DNA of 64,000 nt from Porcipelethomonas sp964621265 (GCA_964621265.1 CAZULQ010000006.1:1-64000); one strand, 5' to 3'. Positions 24,674 through 32,551 are shown, numbered from the stretch's first letter. Program-made: numbers and translations. Notes: generated from the letters alone by a model not told the origin.

Positions 24674-27328
24674 ATGAAGAAGAGAAGATTTCTCTCGATC
24701 CTTACTACAGTTGCTATGGCTGCTTCAGTTGTAACAAGCACACTTGCTTCAACAGTTTCAGCTGCTACAGTTGTTGTTAAGGATTCATCAATGGTTCTGC
24801 GTTTTGCTCCAGAAAAGAGCCAGTTCTCAATGGACGAAGTTAAGGCTGGTAACGCAAGAACAACAGTTGCACTTATGTGTGACAAGTATGATGCTGCTGA
24901 AGAAGTTACTCAGATCCTTACAGCATTCACGGGTAGCGACGACGGCATCAAGTTCCAGAACATTAACATCACAGACCCTAACGCATTCACAATTGAAGGC
25001 GGCTTCGGTATGAACGCAATGGATATCGAAGTTATGGGTTATGACCCAGAAGATAGCTCACAGATTGTTAGCCAGACAGGTTTCTTTATCCAGAATGGTG
25101 CAACACCATTTATCTTAGGTGACAAGAACAATTCTGTAGTAACATTTGACGTTATCTTTGATTCATCAATGGCTGAAGGTACTTACACAGTTGACTTTAT
25201 GGATAACTTCTCAATCAACTCAGGTACAGTAGCTGGCGATGGTACAATCATCACATCATACAGTGAATCAGTAAACGCAAACTCAGCTCCTGCAACATTC
25301 GTTCTTGGCGAAGGTGAAGTTCCAACACAGGCTTCAACAGAATCATCATCAGATGATACAACAGCTCCTAGAGAATATGTTGGTACATGTGATATCTGGG
25401 CTGACAAGGATGTTGAAGGCGCAGTTGGCGACCAGGTAGAAGTTAACTTCTATGCTGATACAAAGGGCGTTGACATCAGAGGCTTTGAAGCTAGACCAAT
25501 CTTCGATACATCAGCTCTCAAGATTGTAGGCTACAAGTACAGCACAGGCTTCATGGCTAAGCCAACAGCAAATGAAGAATTAGGTACATACGTAATCGCT
25601 TCAGCTGCTGCTAAGATCAAGAATGATCCAACAACTCCATACCTCACACTTACATTCGAAATCCTCGAAGGTGCTTCAGGTACATACCCAATCGATATTC
25701 AGGGATGTAACGGTGCGGCTGAACCGGTAATCAATGCTACAAACGGCGGCGAAGGTATTACATATCTTTCACCAAATGTAACAGAAGGTTCAATCGTAGT
25801 TGGTGAAGGCACAACAGAAGATACAACAGCTGAAAGAGAATTTGTTGGCACATGTGATATCTGGGCTGACAAGGATGTTAAGGGCGCAGTTGGCGACCAG
25901 GTAGAAGTTAACTTCTATGCTGATACAAAGGGCGTTGACATCAGAGGCTTTGAAGCTAGACCAATCTTCGATACATCAGCTCTCAAGATTGTAGGCTACA
26001 AGTACAGCACAGGCTTCATGGCTAAGCCAACAGCAAATGAAGAATTAGGTACATACGTAATCGCTTCAGCTGCTGCTAAGATCAAGAATGATCCAACAAC
26101 TCCATACCTCACACTTACATTCGAAATCCTCGAAGGTGCTTCAGGTACATACCCAATCGATATCCAGGGTTGTAACGGCGCTCTCGAACCAGTAATCAAT
26201 GCTACAAACGGCGGCGAAGGTACAACATACCTCGAAGCTAATGTAACAGAAGGTTCAATCGTTGTTGAAGAACCAACTCCAACAACAGAACCTGTAACAA
26301 CAACAGCTGCTCCTGATACAGAAAAGGTTACAGTAACAGAAATTGTTAAGGTAACTGAAATCGAAAAGGTAACTGAAGTTGAAAAGGTAACTGAAGTTGA
26401 AAAGGTAACTGAAGTAGTAACAGTAACATCAATCGTTCCGGTTGCTGATGTAACAAGCATCGTAACTGTAATTGAAAATGTTCAGGTAACAGAAGTTGTA
26501 ACAGTAACATCAATCGTTCCAGTTGCTGATGTAACAAGCATTGTAACTGTAACAGAAATCGTTCCTGTTCAGGTAACAGAAGTTGTAACAGTAACATCAA
26601 TCGTTCCTGTTGCTGATGTAACAAGCATCGTAACTGTAACAGAAATCGTTCCTGTTCAGGTAACAGAAGTTGTAACTGTAACAGAAATCGTTCCAGTTGC
26701 TGATGTAACAAGCATCATAACTGTAGTTGAAAATGTAACAGTAACAGAAGTTGTTACAGTAACAGAAATCGTTACAGTAACACAGCCTGTAACAACAACA
26801 ACAGAACCTGCAGGTACAGAAATTGTTATCAATGTACCTGATAAGACAGCTGTTGAAAACGACGAAAGATTCTGGTATCACTCAGACAACGTTGAATTCT
26901 TCAAGGATGGCATCGTTGTAATGGCTGGTGAAGAAGATGTTTCAGCTCAGGCTGTAATCACATTCGCTTCAACTCCAGCAGATGTATACGACGGCGAAAA
27001 CTTTGACTACGAAATCGCATTTACTGTTCTCTACAATGGACAGGAAATCGATGGAACAGTTCCAGTTAAGATCGCTCCTCGTGGTGATACAAACCTCTCA
27101 GCTGGTAAGTCAGCTGACATCTACGACGCTATCGTTGTAGCTAAGTACATCCTTCCAAAGCCAGCGGCTACAATTGACGAAGGATTCCACACATTCGTTG
27201 CAGATAACAACGAAGACGAAAAGGTAAATATCTACGACGCAATTAACATTGCTAAGCTCATTCTCCCAGCTAACGCAGGCGATTGGGATAAGGTAGATAA
27301 GAACCACCAGAACTGGATTAAGGACTAA
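24674..27328 (+). CDS. Primary scaffoldin: two near-identical cohesins, Val/Thr repeat stalk and X-module-dockerin (ScaA/ScaB-like)
   Basis: An 884-aa secreted protein. The ATG at 24674 (MKKRRFLSIL) has AGAAAGGA upstream. Order: signal peptide (1-about 32); N-terminal beta module of uncertain type, possibly a diverged cohesin (about 33-215); cohesin 1 (237-about 375) and cohesin 2 (392-about 530), both starting GTCDIWADKDV; a Val/Thr/Glu repeat region (about 550-712) with units of 27-29 residues around VTSIVPVADVTSIVTV; an X-module-like domain (about 714-802); and a C-terminal dockerin (803-884) starting RGDTNLS with two IYDAI calcium-loop ends. R. flavefaciens ScaB and CttA end in comparable X-dockerin pairs that bind the wall anchor ScaE. 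It would carry two dockerin proteins and attach to the anchor encoded next (inference). Confidence 0.88.
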   Translation: MKKRRFLSILTTVAMAASVVTSTLASTVSAATVVVKDSSMVLRFAPEKSQFSMDEVKAGNARTTVALMCDKYDAAEEVTQILTAFTGSDDGIKFQNINITDPNAFTIEGGFGMNAMDIEVMGYDPEDSSQIVSQTGFFIQNGATPFILGDKNNSVVTFDVIFDSSMAEGTYTVDFMDNFSINSGTVAGDGTIITSYSESVNANSAPATFVLGEGEVPTQASTESSSDDTTAPREYVGTCDIWADKDVEGAVGDQVEVNFYADTKGVDIRGFEARPIFDTSALKIVGYKYSTGFMAKPTANEELGTYVIASAAAKIKNDPTTPYLTLTFEILEGASGTYPIDIQGCNGAAEPVINATNGGEGITYLSPNVTEGSIVVGEGTTEDTTAEREFVGTCDIWADKDVKGAVGDQVEVNFYADTKGVDIRGFEARPIFDTSALKIVGYKYSTGFMAKPTANEELGTYVIASAAAKIKNDPTTPYLTLTFEILEGASGTYPIDIQGCNGALEPVINATNGGEGTTYLEANVTEGSIVVEEPTPTTEPVTTTAAPDTEKVTVTEIVKVTEIEKVTEVEKVTEVEKVTEVVTVTSIVPVADVTSIVTVIENVQVTEVVTVTSIVPVADVTSIVTVTEIVPVQVTEVVTVTSIVPVADVTSIVTVTEIVPVQVTEVVTVTEIVPVADVTSIITVVENVTVTEVVTVTEIVTVTQPVTTTTEPAGTEIVINVPDKTAVENDERFWYHSDNVEFFKDGIVVMAGEEDVSAQAVITFASTPADVYDGENFDYEIAFTVLYNGQEIDGTVPVKIAPRGDTNLSAGKSADIYDAIVVAKYILPKPAATIDEGFHTFVADNNEDEKVNIYDAINIAKLILPANAGDWDKVDKNHQNWIKD
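25382..26265 (+). repeat. Tandem cohesin-coding direct repeat, 465-bp period
   Basis: Positions 25418-25698 and 25883-26163 are identical for 281 bases at DNA level. The flanks diverge, including at third codon positions. This points to recent duplication or gene conversion of the cohesin module. Confidence 0.95.
26320..26800 (+). repeat. Degenerate repeats encoding the Val/Thr stalk
   Basis: Four imperfect units of about 81-87 bp. Each contains GTAACAGTAACATCAATCGT-like and GTTGCTGATGTAACAAGCAT-like blocks and encodes VTSIVPVADVTSIVTV-type sequence. Coding repeat, not CRISPR. Confidence 0.85.
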
Positions 27329-27367
27329 TCTTTAAGTCTTAATCATAAATCAACTAGCTTTGTTTAT

Positions 27368-27394
27368 GCATAGGCCGGATTCACCGGCTTATGC
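27368..27394 (+). other. Intercistronic hairpin before the anchoring gene
   Basis: GCATAGGCCGG (27368-27378) / CCGGCTTATGC (27384-27394) with a 5-nt loop and one G-U pair. No T-run follows, so it more likely affects mRNA stability or processing than termination. Confidence 0.5.
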
Positions 27395-27429
27395 TTAACA
27401 AATATAGAAAAGAAAGGAAAGTTTTTAAA

Positions 27430-28104
27430 ATGAAGAAGAATGTATTTTCAAAGGCAATCGCAGTACTCGCTTCAATGACAGTACTCGGCGCAGCATCAAT
27501 GATGTCTGCAAGTGCAGCAGGTCTTGCTGTAGGTAGCGCAACAGGCGCAGCTGGTGAAGAAGTTACAGTTAGTGTTTCACTCGACGGTATCGATTCATCA
27601 ATGGGTTGTGTTGCTATCGTAACATACCCAACAGCTCTCGAAGTAACAGCTGCTCTCCCAGGCAACATGGCTGCTCAGGAACCAGTTGACAATGGCGACG
27701 GTACATCAACAGTTGCTGCTACATTCGTAGCTCCAGCAGGTCTTGCTACAGATTTCTCATCAATGTCATTCGTTATCCCAGCTGACGCTGAAGATGGCAC
27801 AGTATATGACATCACAATCGCTGTAGATCAGCTCGACAACAAGGGCGAATTCGTAACAGATCCTGTTAACACAAACGGTACAATCACAGTTGTTAACCCA
27901 ACAGAACCTGAAACAGAACCTGAAACAGAGCCAGAAACAGCAGCTCCAACAGAAGCTGAAACAGCAGCTCCAACAGAAGCTCCTACAACAGAAGCTCCTA
28001 AGAAGGAAGGTTCACCTAAGACAAGCGACGCTGGCGTAGCTGTAGCTGTAGCTGGTCTCGTAGTTGCTGGTGCAACAGCAGTTGTTCTCAAGAAGAAGAA
28101 CTAA
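27430..28104 (+). CDS. Cell-wall anchoring scaffoldin: single cohesin with sortase-type C-terminus (ScaE-like)
   Basis: A 224-aa secreted protein. The ATG at 27430 follows AGAAAGGAAAG. A signal peptide (1-about 28, ending SASA) precedes one short cohesin-like domain (about 30-155: LAVGSATGAAGEEVTVSVSL, then MSFVIPADAEDGTVYDITIAV). A Glu/Pro/Thr linker (about 157-190) follows. The C-terminal sorting signal is SPKTSD, then a hydrophobic segment of about 20 residues rich in Val and Ala, and KKKN. The motif differs from LPXTG, but the layout (motif, membrane span, basic tail) is that of sortase substrates. The layout matches R. flavefaciens ScaE, which covalently anchors the cellulosome to the wall. 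Last gene of the cluster. Confidence 0.85.
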   Translation: MKKNVFSKAIAVLASMTVLGAASMMSASAAGLAVGSATGAAGEEVTVSVSLDGIDSSMGCVAIVTYPTALEVTAALPGNMAAQEPVDNGDGTSTVAATFVAPAGLATDFSSMSFVIPADAEDGTVYDITIAVDQLDNKGEFVTDPVNTNGTITVVNPTEPETEPETEPETAAPTEAETAAPTEAPTTEAPKKEGSPKTSDAGVAVAVAGLVVAGATAVVLKKKN

Positions 28105-28130
28105 TTTTAGATTTAAAATCTAATCTTAAA

Positions 28131-28163
28131 TAAAAAATCCCCTTTTTAAGGGGATTTTTTTTA
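28131..28163. terminator. Bidirectional terminator between the anchoring scaffoldin and azlD
   Basis: AAAAAATCCCC (28132-28142) / GGGGATTTTTT (28150-28160). The A and T flanks let it work on both strands for the convergent genes. Confidence 0.85.
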
Positions 28164-28177
28164 TTTCCGAAAGGCTG

Positions 28178-28477
28178 TTAAATTATAAAGTCCATAAGCA
28201 GTGCGGCACCGGACGCCGCAAGCGCTACAATAATAAGCGGAAGATTGAAATATGCAAGTACAACAGCAACAAGCGTTCCTGCAACAGCTGTCGGAGTATT
28301 TCCCGTGCAATAAAAGATTGCCGGGATTGTCATAGCGCTGAGTACCGCATAAGGAATATAATAGAGAAAACTGCGGAAAAACTGCGACTTTATCTCTTTT
28401 CTGAAAAATGCAAACGGAATCATTCTTATAAGATAGGTGACTCCCGCCATAACGGCAATGTAAATTACAAGGCTCAT
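28178..28477 (-). CDS. azlD: AzlD-like branched-chain amino acid exporter subunit
   Basis: A 99-aa protein with three to four membrane helices. The pattern 'MAGVTYLIRMIPFAFFRKEI' near the N-terminus and 'YIPYAVLSAMTIPAIFY' are characteristic of AzlD. It pairs with AzlC to export branched-chain amino acids or analogues. Its start overlaps the azlC stop by 4 nt (ATGA type). Confidence 0.88.
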   Translation of the reverse strand: MSLVIYIAVMAGVTYLIRMIPFAFFRKEIKSQFFRSFLYYIPYAVLSAMTIPAIFYCTGNTPTAVAGTLVAVVLAYFNLPLIIVALAASGAALLMDFII

Positions 28478-29175
28478 GATGCGTCCTCCTCATCTGTAAT
28501 CGGGAAAAGCAGTGCGCCGATTGCGGCCGCCACAATTGCGCTTATAATGACCGCAAAGCCGCCTGACACATAGTCCTCGAAGAATTTGAACAGGACGCTT
28601 ATTAGTGCCGCGATGACGACGACTGAAAGCACTTTTTTGCTTTTTCTCGACGGCGGGATTATAATGGCGATGAACATTCCGTAGAGTACAATTCCCATAG
28701 CGTTTGAAAGTGACTTCGGGAGTAGCTCGCCTGCGGCTGCACCGAGCGTTGTGCCTGTAACCCAGCCGATCAGGGCGACTAATATCATACCCGCCATGTA
28801 GGAAGCCGTGAGCTTCTTTTTTTGTGCCGACGCAACCGCGAATATTTCGTCGGTTATGCCGAATGCGGCGGCAAGTCTTTTGGGAAGTGTGAACGACTTG
28901 TCAAGGCGCTGTGAAAGAGACAATGCCATCAGCGCATATCTTATGTTTATTGTAAGCTGGGTGAGTATCATTTCAACCAGACCGCCGTCCGAGGCTATAA
29001 CGCCGACTCCGGCCGCCTGTCCTGCTGATGTAAGGTTTGTGGCGGAAATAATAGCGGAATCTATGGGCGTAAGCCCCGATTTGACTGCCATTATTCCAAA
29101 GCCGAATGAAACGGACAGATAGCCAAGTCCGATTGGAATACCGTCCGTAGCACCCTTTAAAAATTTAAGCTTCAA
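28474..29175 (-). CDS. azlC: AzlC-family branched-chain amino acid permease
   Basis: A 233-aa membrane protein. The start is TTG with a modest AGAAAGAG upstream. The N-terminal 'GATDGIPIGLGYLSVSFGFGIMA' and the central 'SLSQRLDKSFTLPKRLAAAFGITDEIFAVA' blocks are AzlC signatures. It has about six to seven helices. It is co-transcribed with azlD and divergent from the SLOG gene. Confidence 0.9.
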   Translation of the reverse strand: MKLKFLKGATDGIPIGLGYLSVSFGFGIMAVKSGLTPIDSAIISATNLTSAGQAAGVGVIASDGGLVEMILTQLTINIRYALMALSLSQRLDKSFTLPKRLAAAFGITDEIFAVASAQKKKLTASYMAGMILVALIGWVTGTTLGAAAGELLPKSLSNAMGIVLYGMFIAIIIPPSRKSKKVLSVVVIAALISVLFKFFEDYVSGGFAVIISAIVAAAIGALLFPITDEEDAS

Positions 29176-29219
29176 TTTTTATCACTCTTTCTGATTAGTT
29201 TTGCTCATACCAATTAATA

Positions 29220-29248
29220 ATAATAACACATTTTCAAGAAAAATGCAA
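29220..29248 (-). promoter_or_regulatory. Promoter of azlCD
   Basis: Minus strand TTGCAT (29248-29243), 17 nt, TATTAT (29225-29220). Confidence 0.55.
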
Positions 29249-29258
29249 TTATATGGAC

Positions 29259-29287
29259 TTGTATTTTTTCTGATTTTATGTTATACT
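29259..29287 (+). promoter_or_regulatory. Promoter of the SLOG gene
   Basis: TTGTAT (29259-29264), 17 nt, TATACT (29282-29287). Divergent from and close to the azlCD promoter. Confidence 0.5.
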
Positions 29288-29323
29288 TTTTGATGTATGA
29301 TATTGTGTATTTGACGGAGAGGA

Positions 29324-29887
29324 ATGATGATTATGATTAAGGAAAAAACAGTATGTTTTACAGGTCATCGTCCCGAAAAACTGCCGTGTTTTAACACACT
29401 CAATAAGAGCGTTCTTAAAATGATAAGGAGTATGCTTTATTATCATACATATCTTGCGGCGCAGGAGGGTTATGAATACTTTATTTCGGGTCTTGCAAGA
29501 GGTGTTGACCTCTGGGCGGCTGAATCCGTACTGGAAATAAAGCATAAATTCCCCGATATCAAGCTTATCTGTGCCAAGCCGTTCCCCGAGCACGGCGACA
29601 ACTTCAAGGGTGAGGATCTATTGTCCCTCGGAAATGTCCTTGAACAGGCTGATGATATTATCTGCGTGAGTGACAGTTATTCTTCGGGCTGTTATCATGT
29701 GAGAAATCGCTTTATGGTTGATAATTCTGCGTATCTTATAGGGGTTGTTGATGATTTCAAGAGCGGTACGGGGCAGACAATTTCCTACGCAAAGAAAAAA
29801 GGTCTGCGCACGACCCTTATAAATGTTGATGATTTCAAGGACGGCTCGGAAAATATTGACAAAAATGATTTTATAATATTTGATTGA
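29324..29887 (+). CDS. SLOG-family (YpsA/DUF1273-like) nucleotide-binding protein
   Basis: A 187-aa soluble protein with a Rossmann-like fold. 'CFTGHRPEKLP' at the N-terminus, 'FISGLARGVDLWAAESVL' and 'VRNRFMVDNSAYLIGV' are the conserved blocks of the YpsA/DUF1273 branch of the SLOG superfamily. That superfamily is thought to bind nucleotide-derived ligands. B. subtilis YpsA affects cell division and stress. GGAGAGG precedes the ATG. Function here is unknown. No restriction, phage or nucleotidyltransferase partner lies next to it. Confidence 0.82.
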   Translation: MMIMIKEKTVCFTGHRPEKLPCFNTLNKSVLKMIRSMLYYHTYLAAQEGYEYFISGLARGVDLWAAESVLEIKHKFPDIKLICAKPFPEHGDNFKGEDLLSLGNVLEQADDIICVSDSYSSGCYHVRNRFMVDNSAYLIGVVDDFKSGTGQTISYAKKKGLRTTLINVDDFKDGSENIDKNDFIIFD

Positions 29888-30031
29888 TTGTTGAGTTTTA
29901 CTCTTGACTTGTAAAAGTGTATTTGAGCAGAAAAACTTTCAACCTTTTCAACATGGTTTTCAACGTTTTGCATATTGCACTACAAAAATGTATAAAAATA
30001 AAATGTGTTATTTAGTGAAAGGAGAACAAAA

Positions 30032-31138
30032 ATGAGCAAAAAGAAAAAATCAGGAAGCATTGCGATTCCTTTTCTGCTGACTATTCTGATTTCTGTTGCG
30101 ATAATAGGCAGTATTATACTGATTATTCTTGAAAAGCTTGATACAGACAGCACATCGCTTGTTACAATGACAGGCGAATCAGGAACAGTTTCAGAAGCAG
30201 ATAACCACACAATTCTTTTCGTAATTGACCTGAGTAAGTCCATAGCTGAGGAGAAAAAGGAAAACGCTGAGGATGAAGCACAGGACAGCGAGTCTGAGGG
30301 AGATGCTTCTGACGAAGAATCAGAAGAAGAGGAAGAAGAAGAAATCTACGACTGGGAGGTTATCGAGGAGGAAGAAGAGCCTGTTGAGCCAAAGCCTTAT
30401 ACATTCGTGCTTGTGCGCTCTGTTCCGATTAATAAGCAGATGATTTTCACAGGACTTCCTGACAATATGATTGCCGGGGAATATAATCAGTCGCTTGCTG
30501 ATATTTATGAATCCGCAGGCGCAGCTGAGCTTAAAGCGGCATGTGAATACACACTCGAAGTCCCTGTTGACAGATACATGGTGTTCGACTCAACTTCATT
30601 CAGAAAGATGTGCAATATAATGGGTGGCGTTGAATTTGCAGTTACTAAAGATATCGGAAGCCTTAAACAGTCGGCCGGTATGCAGTATCTTTCAGCTGAA
30701 CAGATTGAAGATGTCCTCACATTCGGCGATTACGGCGGAGAAATTCAGAGAGTTTCAACAGCAACATCACTCCTTGCGGCAATGGCAAATCAGGCAAACG
30801 GCGCAAGAATTGCGGATAACCTTGACAATACCTTCAATACAATGGTAAACTCAAATCAAACTGACATTTCAGCGATTGACTATCAGGAGCATAAGTATGC
30901 AATCAAGTTCATGCTCAAATATTCCGACCCGGATGAAAATGAGACAGTTTCTGACCGTGCGCAGTTTATAACACCTTTCGGTACTCAGACAAAGGACAAA
31001 TTCATGCTTGATGCAGCATTCCTCGACGAGATTTCACAGTATTACATCACAAAGGTTGAGGCGACTGAGGCACCGACTGAAAAGTCAACACTTCTTGAAA
31101 TGACTCCTGAAACCGGAGGCGCAGCAGATGCTCAGTAA
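30032..31138 (+). CDS. Membrane-anchored LCP-like protein, probably without the usual active site
   Basis: A 368-aa protein. The ATG at 30032 with AAAGGAG is preferred to 30005. A Lys-rich start and one membrane helix (about 10-35) are followed by an extracytoplasmic domain. Strand and helix order (ILFVIDLSK, then FVLVRSVPINKQMIFTGLP, then LEVPVDRYMVFDSTSFRKMCNIMGGVEF) matches the LytR-CpsA-Psr fold, especially the 'vPvdrYmvfd...f....n.mGGVe' block. The family's 'sIPRD' segment, which carries the phosphate-binding arginine, is replaced by 'TGLPDN'. A strongly acidic Glu/Asp insertion of about 50 residues (about 75-125) splits the first two strands. It overlaps tatD by 11 nt. It may be non-catalytic. 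Confidence 0.6.
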   Translation: MSKKKKSGSIAIPFLLTILISVAIIGSIILIILEKLDTDSTSLVTMTGESGTVSEADNHTILFVIDLSKSIAEEKKENAEDEAQDSESEGDASDEESEEEEEEEIYDWEVIEEEEEPVEPKPYTFVLVRSVPINKQMIFTGLPDNMIAGEYNQSLADIYESAGAAELKAACEYTLEVPVDRYMVFDSTSFRKMCNIMGGVEFAVTKDIGSLKQSAGMQYLSAEQIEDVLTFGDYGGEIQRVSTATSLLAAMANQANGARIADNLDNTFNTMVNSNQTDISAIDYQEHKYAIKFMLKYSDPDENETVSDRAQFITPFGTQTKDKFMLDAAFLDEISQYYITKVEATEAPTEKSTLLEMTPETGGAADAQ

Positions 31139-31895
31139 CATTTTCGATTCACACAGTCATTATACGGACAGTTCCTTTGACGAGGACCGTGACACACTTT
31201 TAAAAAGTATGCCGCAGAAAGGCGTTTCGGGTATTGTTGTTGTTGCGTCATCGCTTGATGATTCAAAAAAATGCATTGAAATAGCAGAGGGTTATGATTA
31301 TACCTATGCCGCATGCGGAGTGCATCCTGAATGCGAGGCAAAAACGCCTGACGGCTTTGTTGCTGAACTTGAAACGCTTCTGCGTTCATCTGACAAGGTG
31401 AGAGCGCTTGGCGAAATCGGTCTTGACTATCATTATGATGATTATAACCGTGAGCGTCAGATAAAGCTTTTCACTCAGCAGCTTGAGCTTGCAAAGGATA
31501 TGAACCTGCCTGTTATAATCCATTCAAGAAACGCAAATGACGATACAATGGAAATTCTCAGAAAGTATAAGCCAAATGGTGTTCTTCACTGCTTCAGCGG
31601 CTCTGCTGAAACAGCTAAGGAAGTTATCTCGCTTGGTATGTACATAAGCTTTACGGGCGTTCTCACGTTCAAAAACGCAAAAAAAGCGCTTAAAGCGCTC
31701 GGGGAAGTGCCGCTTGACAGGCTTATGCTTGAAACCGACTGCCCGTACATGGCGCCCGAGCCATACAGAGGTCAGCGCTGTGACAGTAGCATGATTGCGA
31801 GAATTGCCGAAAAGGCAGCTGAGATAAAGGGTGTTTCACCACAGGAAATACTTGACGTTACAGCTGAAAACGCAAAAAGATTTTTCCGTATATGA
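31128..31895 (+). CDS. tatD: TatD-family metal-dependent deoxyribonuclease
   Basis: A 255-aa TIM-barrel hydrolase. Metal ligands are visible: 'FDSHSHY' (residues 6-12), 'ALGEIGLDYHYD' (about 97-108), 'PVIIHSRNA', 'GVLHCFSG' and 'LMLETDCPYMAPEP'. The family has 3'-5' exonuclease activity and is linked to DNA repair and quality control. It overlaps the LCP-like gene by 11 nt and ends at a terminator. A radical SAM protein of the type named for association with TatD is encoded at 60095 but is not adjacent. Confidence 0.93.
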   Translation: MLSNIFDSHSHYTDSSFDEDRDTLLKSMPQKGVSGIVVVASSLDDSKKCIEIAEGYDYTYAACGVHPECEAKTPDGFVAELETLLRSSDKVRALGEIGLDYHYDDYNRERQIKLFTQQLELAKDMNLPVIIHSRNANDDTMEILRKYKPNGVLHCFSGSAETAKEVISLGMYISFTGVLTFKNAKKALKALGEVPLDRLMLETDCPYMAPEPYRGQRCDSSMIARIAEKAAEIKGVSPQEILDVTAENAKRFFRI

Positions 31896-31908
31896 CTTTA
31901 TAAAAATA

Positions 31909-31940
31909 AAACGCCGCTTTAAAGAAAAGCGGCGTTTTTC
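31909..31940 (+). terminator. Terminator of tatD
   Basis: AAACGCCGCTT (31909-31919) / AAGCGGCGTTT, then TT. Confidence 0.85.
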
Positions 31941-31985
31941 ACATCTGCTGCGGCATTATCTTTGCTGATGTGAAATGAGAGTAAA

Positions 31986-32201
31986 TTATGAGTCTGTAAC
32001 CTCAAGCATCTTTTCCTGCGGACGGAAAAGCAGAGAAATGCACCATACCGCAGAAATTGCCACGATAATATAAACCGCTCTGCTTAAAATAGCGTCTGTA
32101 CCGCCGAAAAGCCACGCTACAAGGTCAAACTGGAAAATTCCAACCAGACCCCAGTTAATTCCACCGATAATAAGCAGAATAAGTGCGAGCTTGTCCCACA
32201 T
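31986..32201 (-). CDS. DUF378 small membrane protein
   Basis: A 71-aa protein with two membrane helices and the signature 'LILLIIGGINWGLVGIFQFDLVAWLFGG' (split over helix 1 and the loop), followed by 'AVYIIVAISAVWCI'. DUF378 proteins are common in Firmicutes and have no known function. A GGTGG-like RBS precedes the ATG. Monocistronic. Confidence 0.85.
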   Translation of the reverse strand: MWDKLALILLIIGGINWGLVGIFQFDLVAWLFGGTDAILSRAVYIIVAISAVWCISLLFRPQEKMLEVTDS

Positions 32202-32337
32202 TTTTTTCCACCTCGATTCTTAGAACATTTTCAATGTTCATGAAAGTATTATAGTCATAAAAAAATATTTTATACATGAAATTATAAGAAAATATCTGAA
32301 AGCATGACAAAATTTACCATGAGGTTTAATTAGATAT

Positions 32338-32512
32338 TCATTCATATATCATAATATTATCACATAAATAGTTCATAATATACTTGTCAGCAGAAATACT
32401 GACTGAAGTTAAAAGCAGTTGATAACGATTGTTTTATAATTTCATCTCCTCTAATTATGTCACTCTCTTTTTTGTACGCCCCTCTGAATTTTTTCAGAGG
32501 GGACTTTTCTTT
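32338..32512 (+). ncRNA. Weak candidate small RNA ending at the orphan terminator
   Basis: The 3' end is defined by CCCCTCTGAA (32479-32488) / TTCAGAGGGG (32493-32502) and a T-rich tail. The 5' end is a guess: ATGACA at 32304 with TAATTA at 32327 is the best promoter seen. Upstream there is GTCAG/CTGAC pairing (about 32387-32404) and a single-stranded TCATCTCCTCT that could pair with Shine-Dalgarno sites. Confidence 0.25.
32479..32512 (+). terminator. Orphan intrinsic terminator
   Basis: Ten-base perfect stem with TTTT loop, followed by ACTTTTCTTT. The nearest upstream plus-strand gene (tatD) already has its own terminator 540 bases earlier. Confidence 0.8.
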
Positions 32513-32522
32513 GCTTACCCAC

Positions 32523-32551
32523 TTTACAAATTGTGTTTTTAGCGGTATAAT
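32523..32551 (+). promoter_or_regulatory. Sigma-A promoter of the GH5 cellulase
   Basis: TTTACA (32523-32528), 17 nt, TATAAT (32546-32551). Confidence 0.7.

Noticed and set aside
26320..26800. Regularly spaced repeats that look like a CRISPR array or satellite
   Set aside because: The units stay in frame, encode Val/Thr repeats inside the scaffoldin gene, and have no unique spacers.
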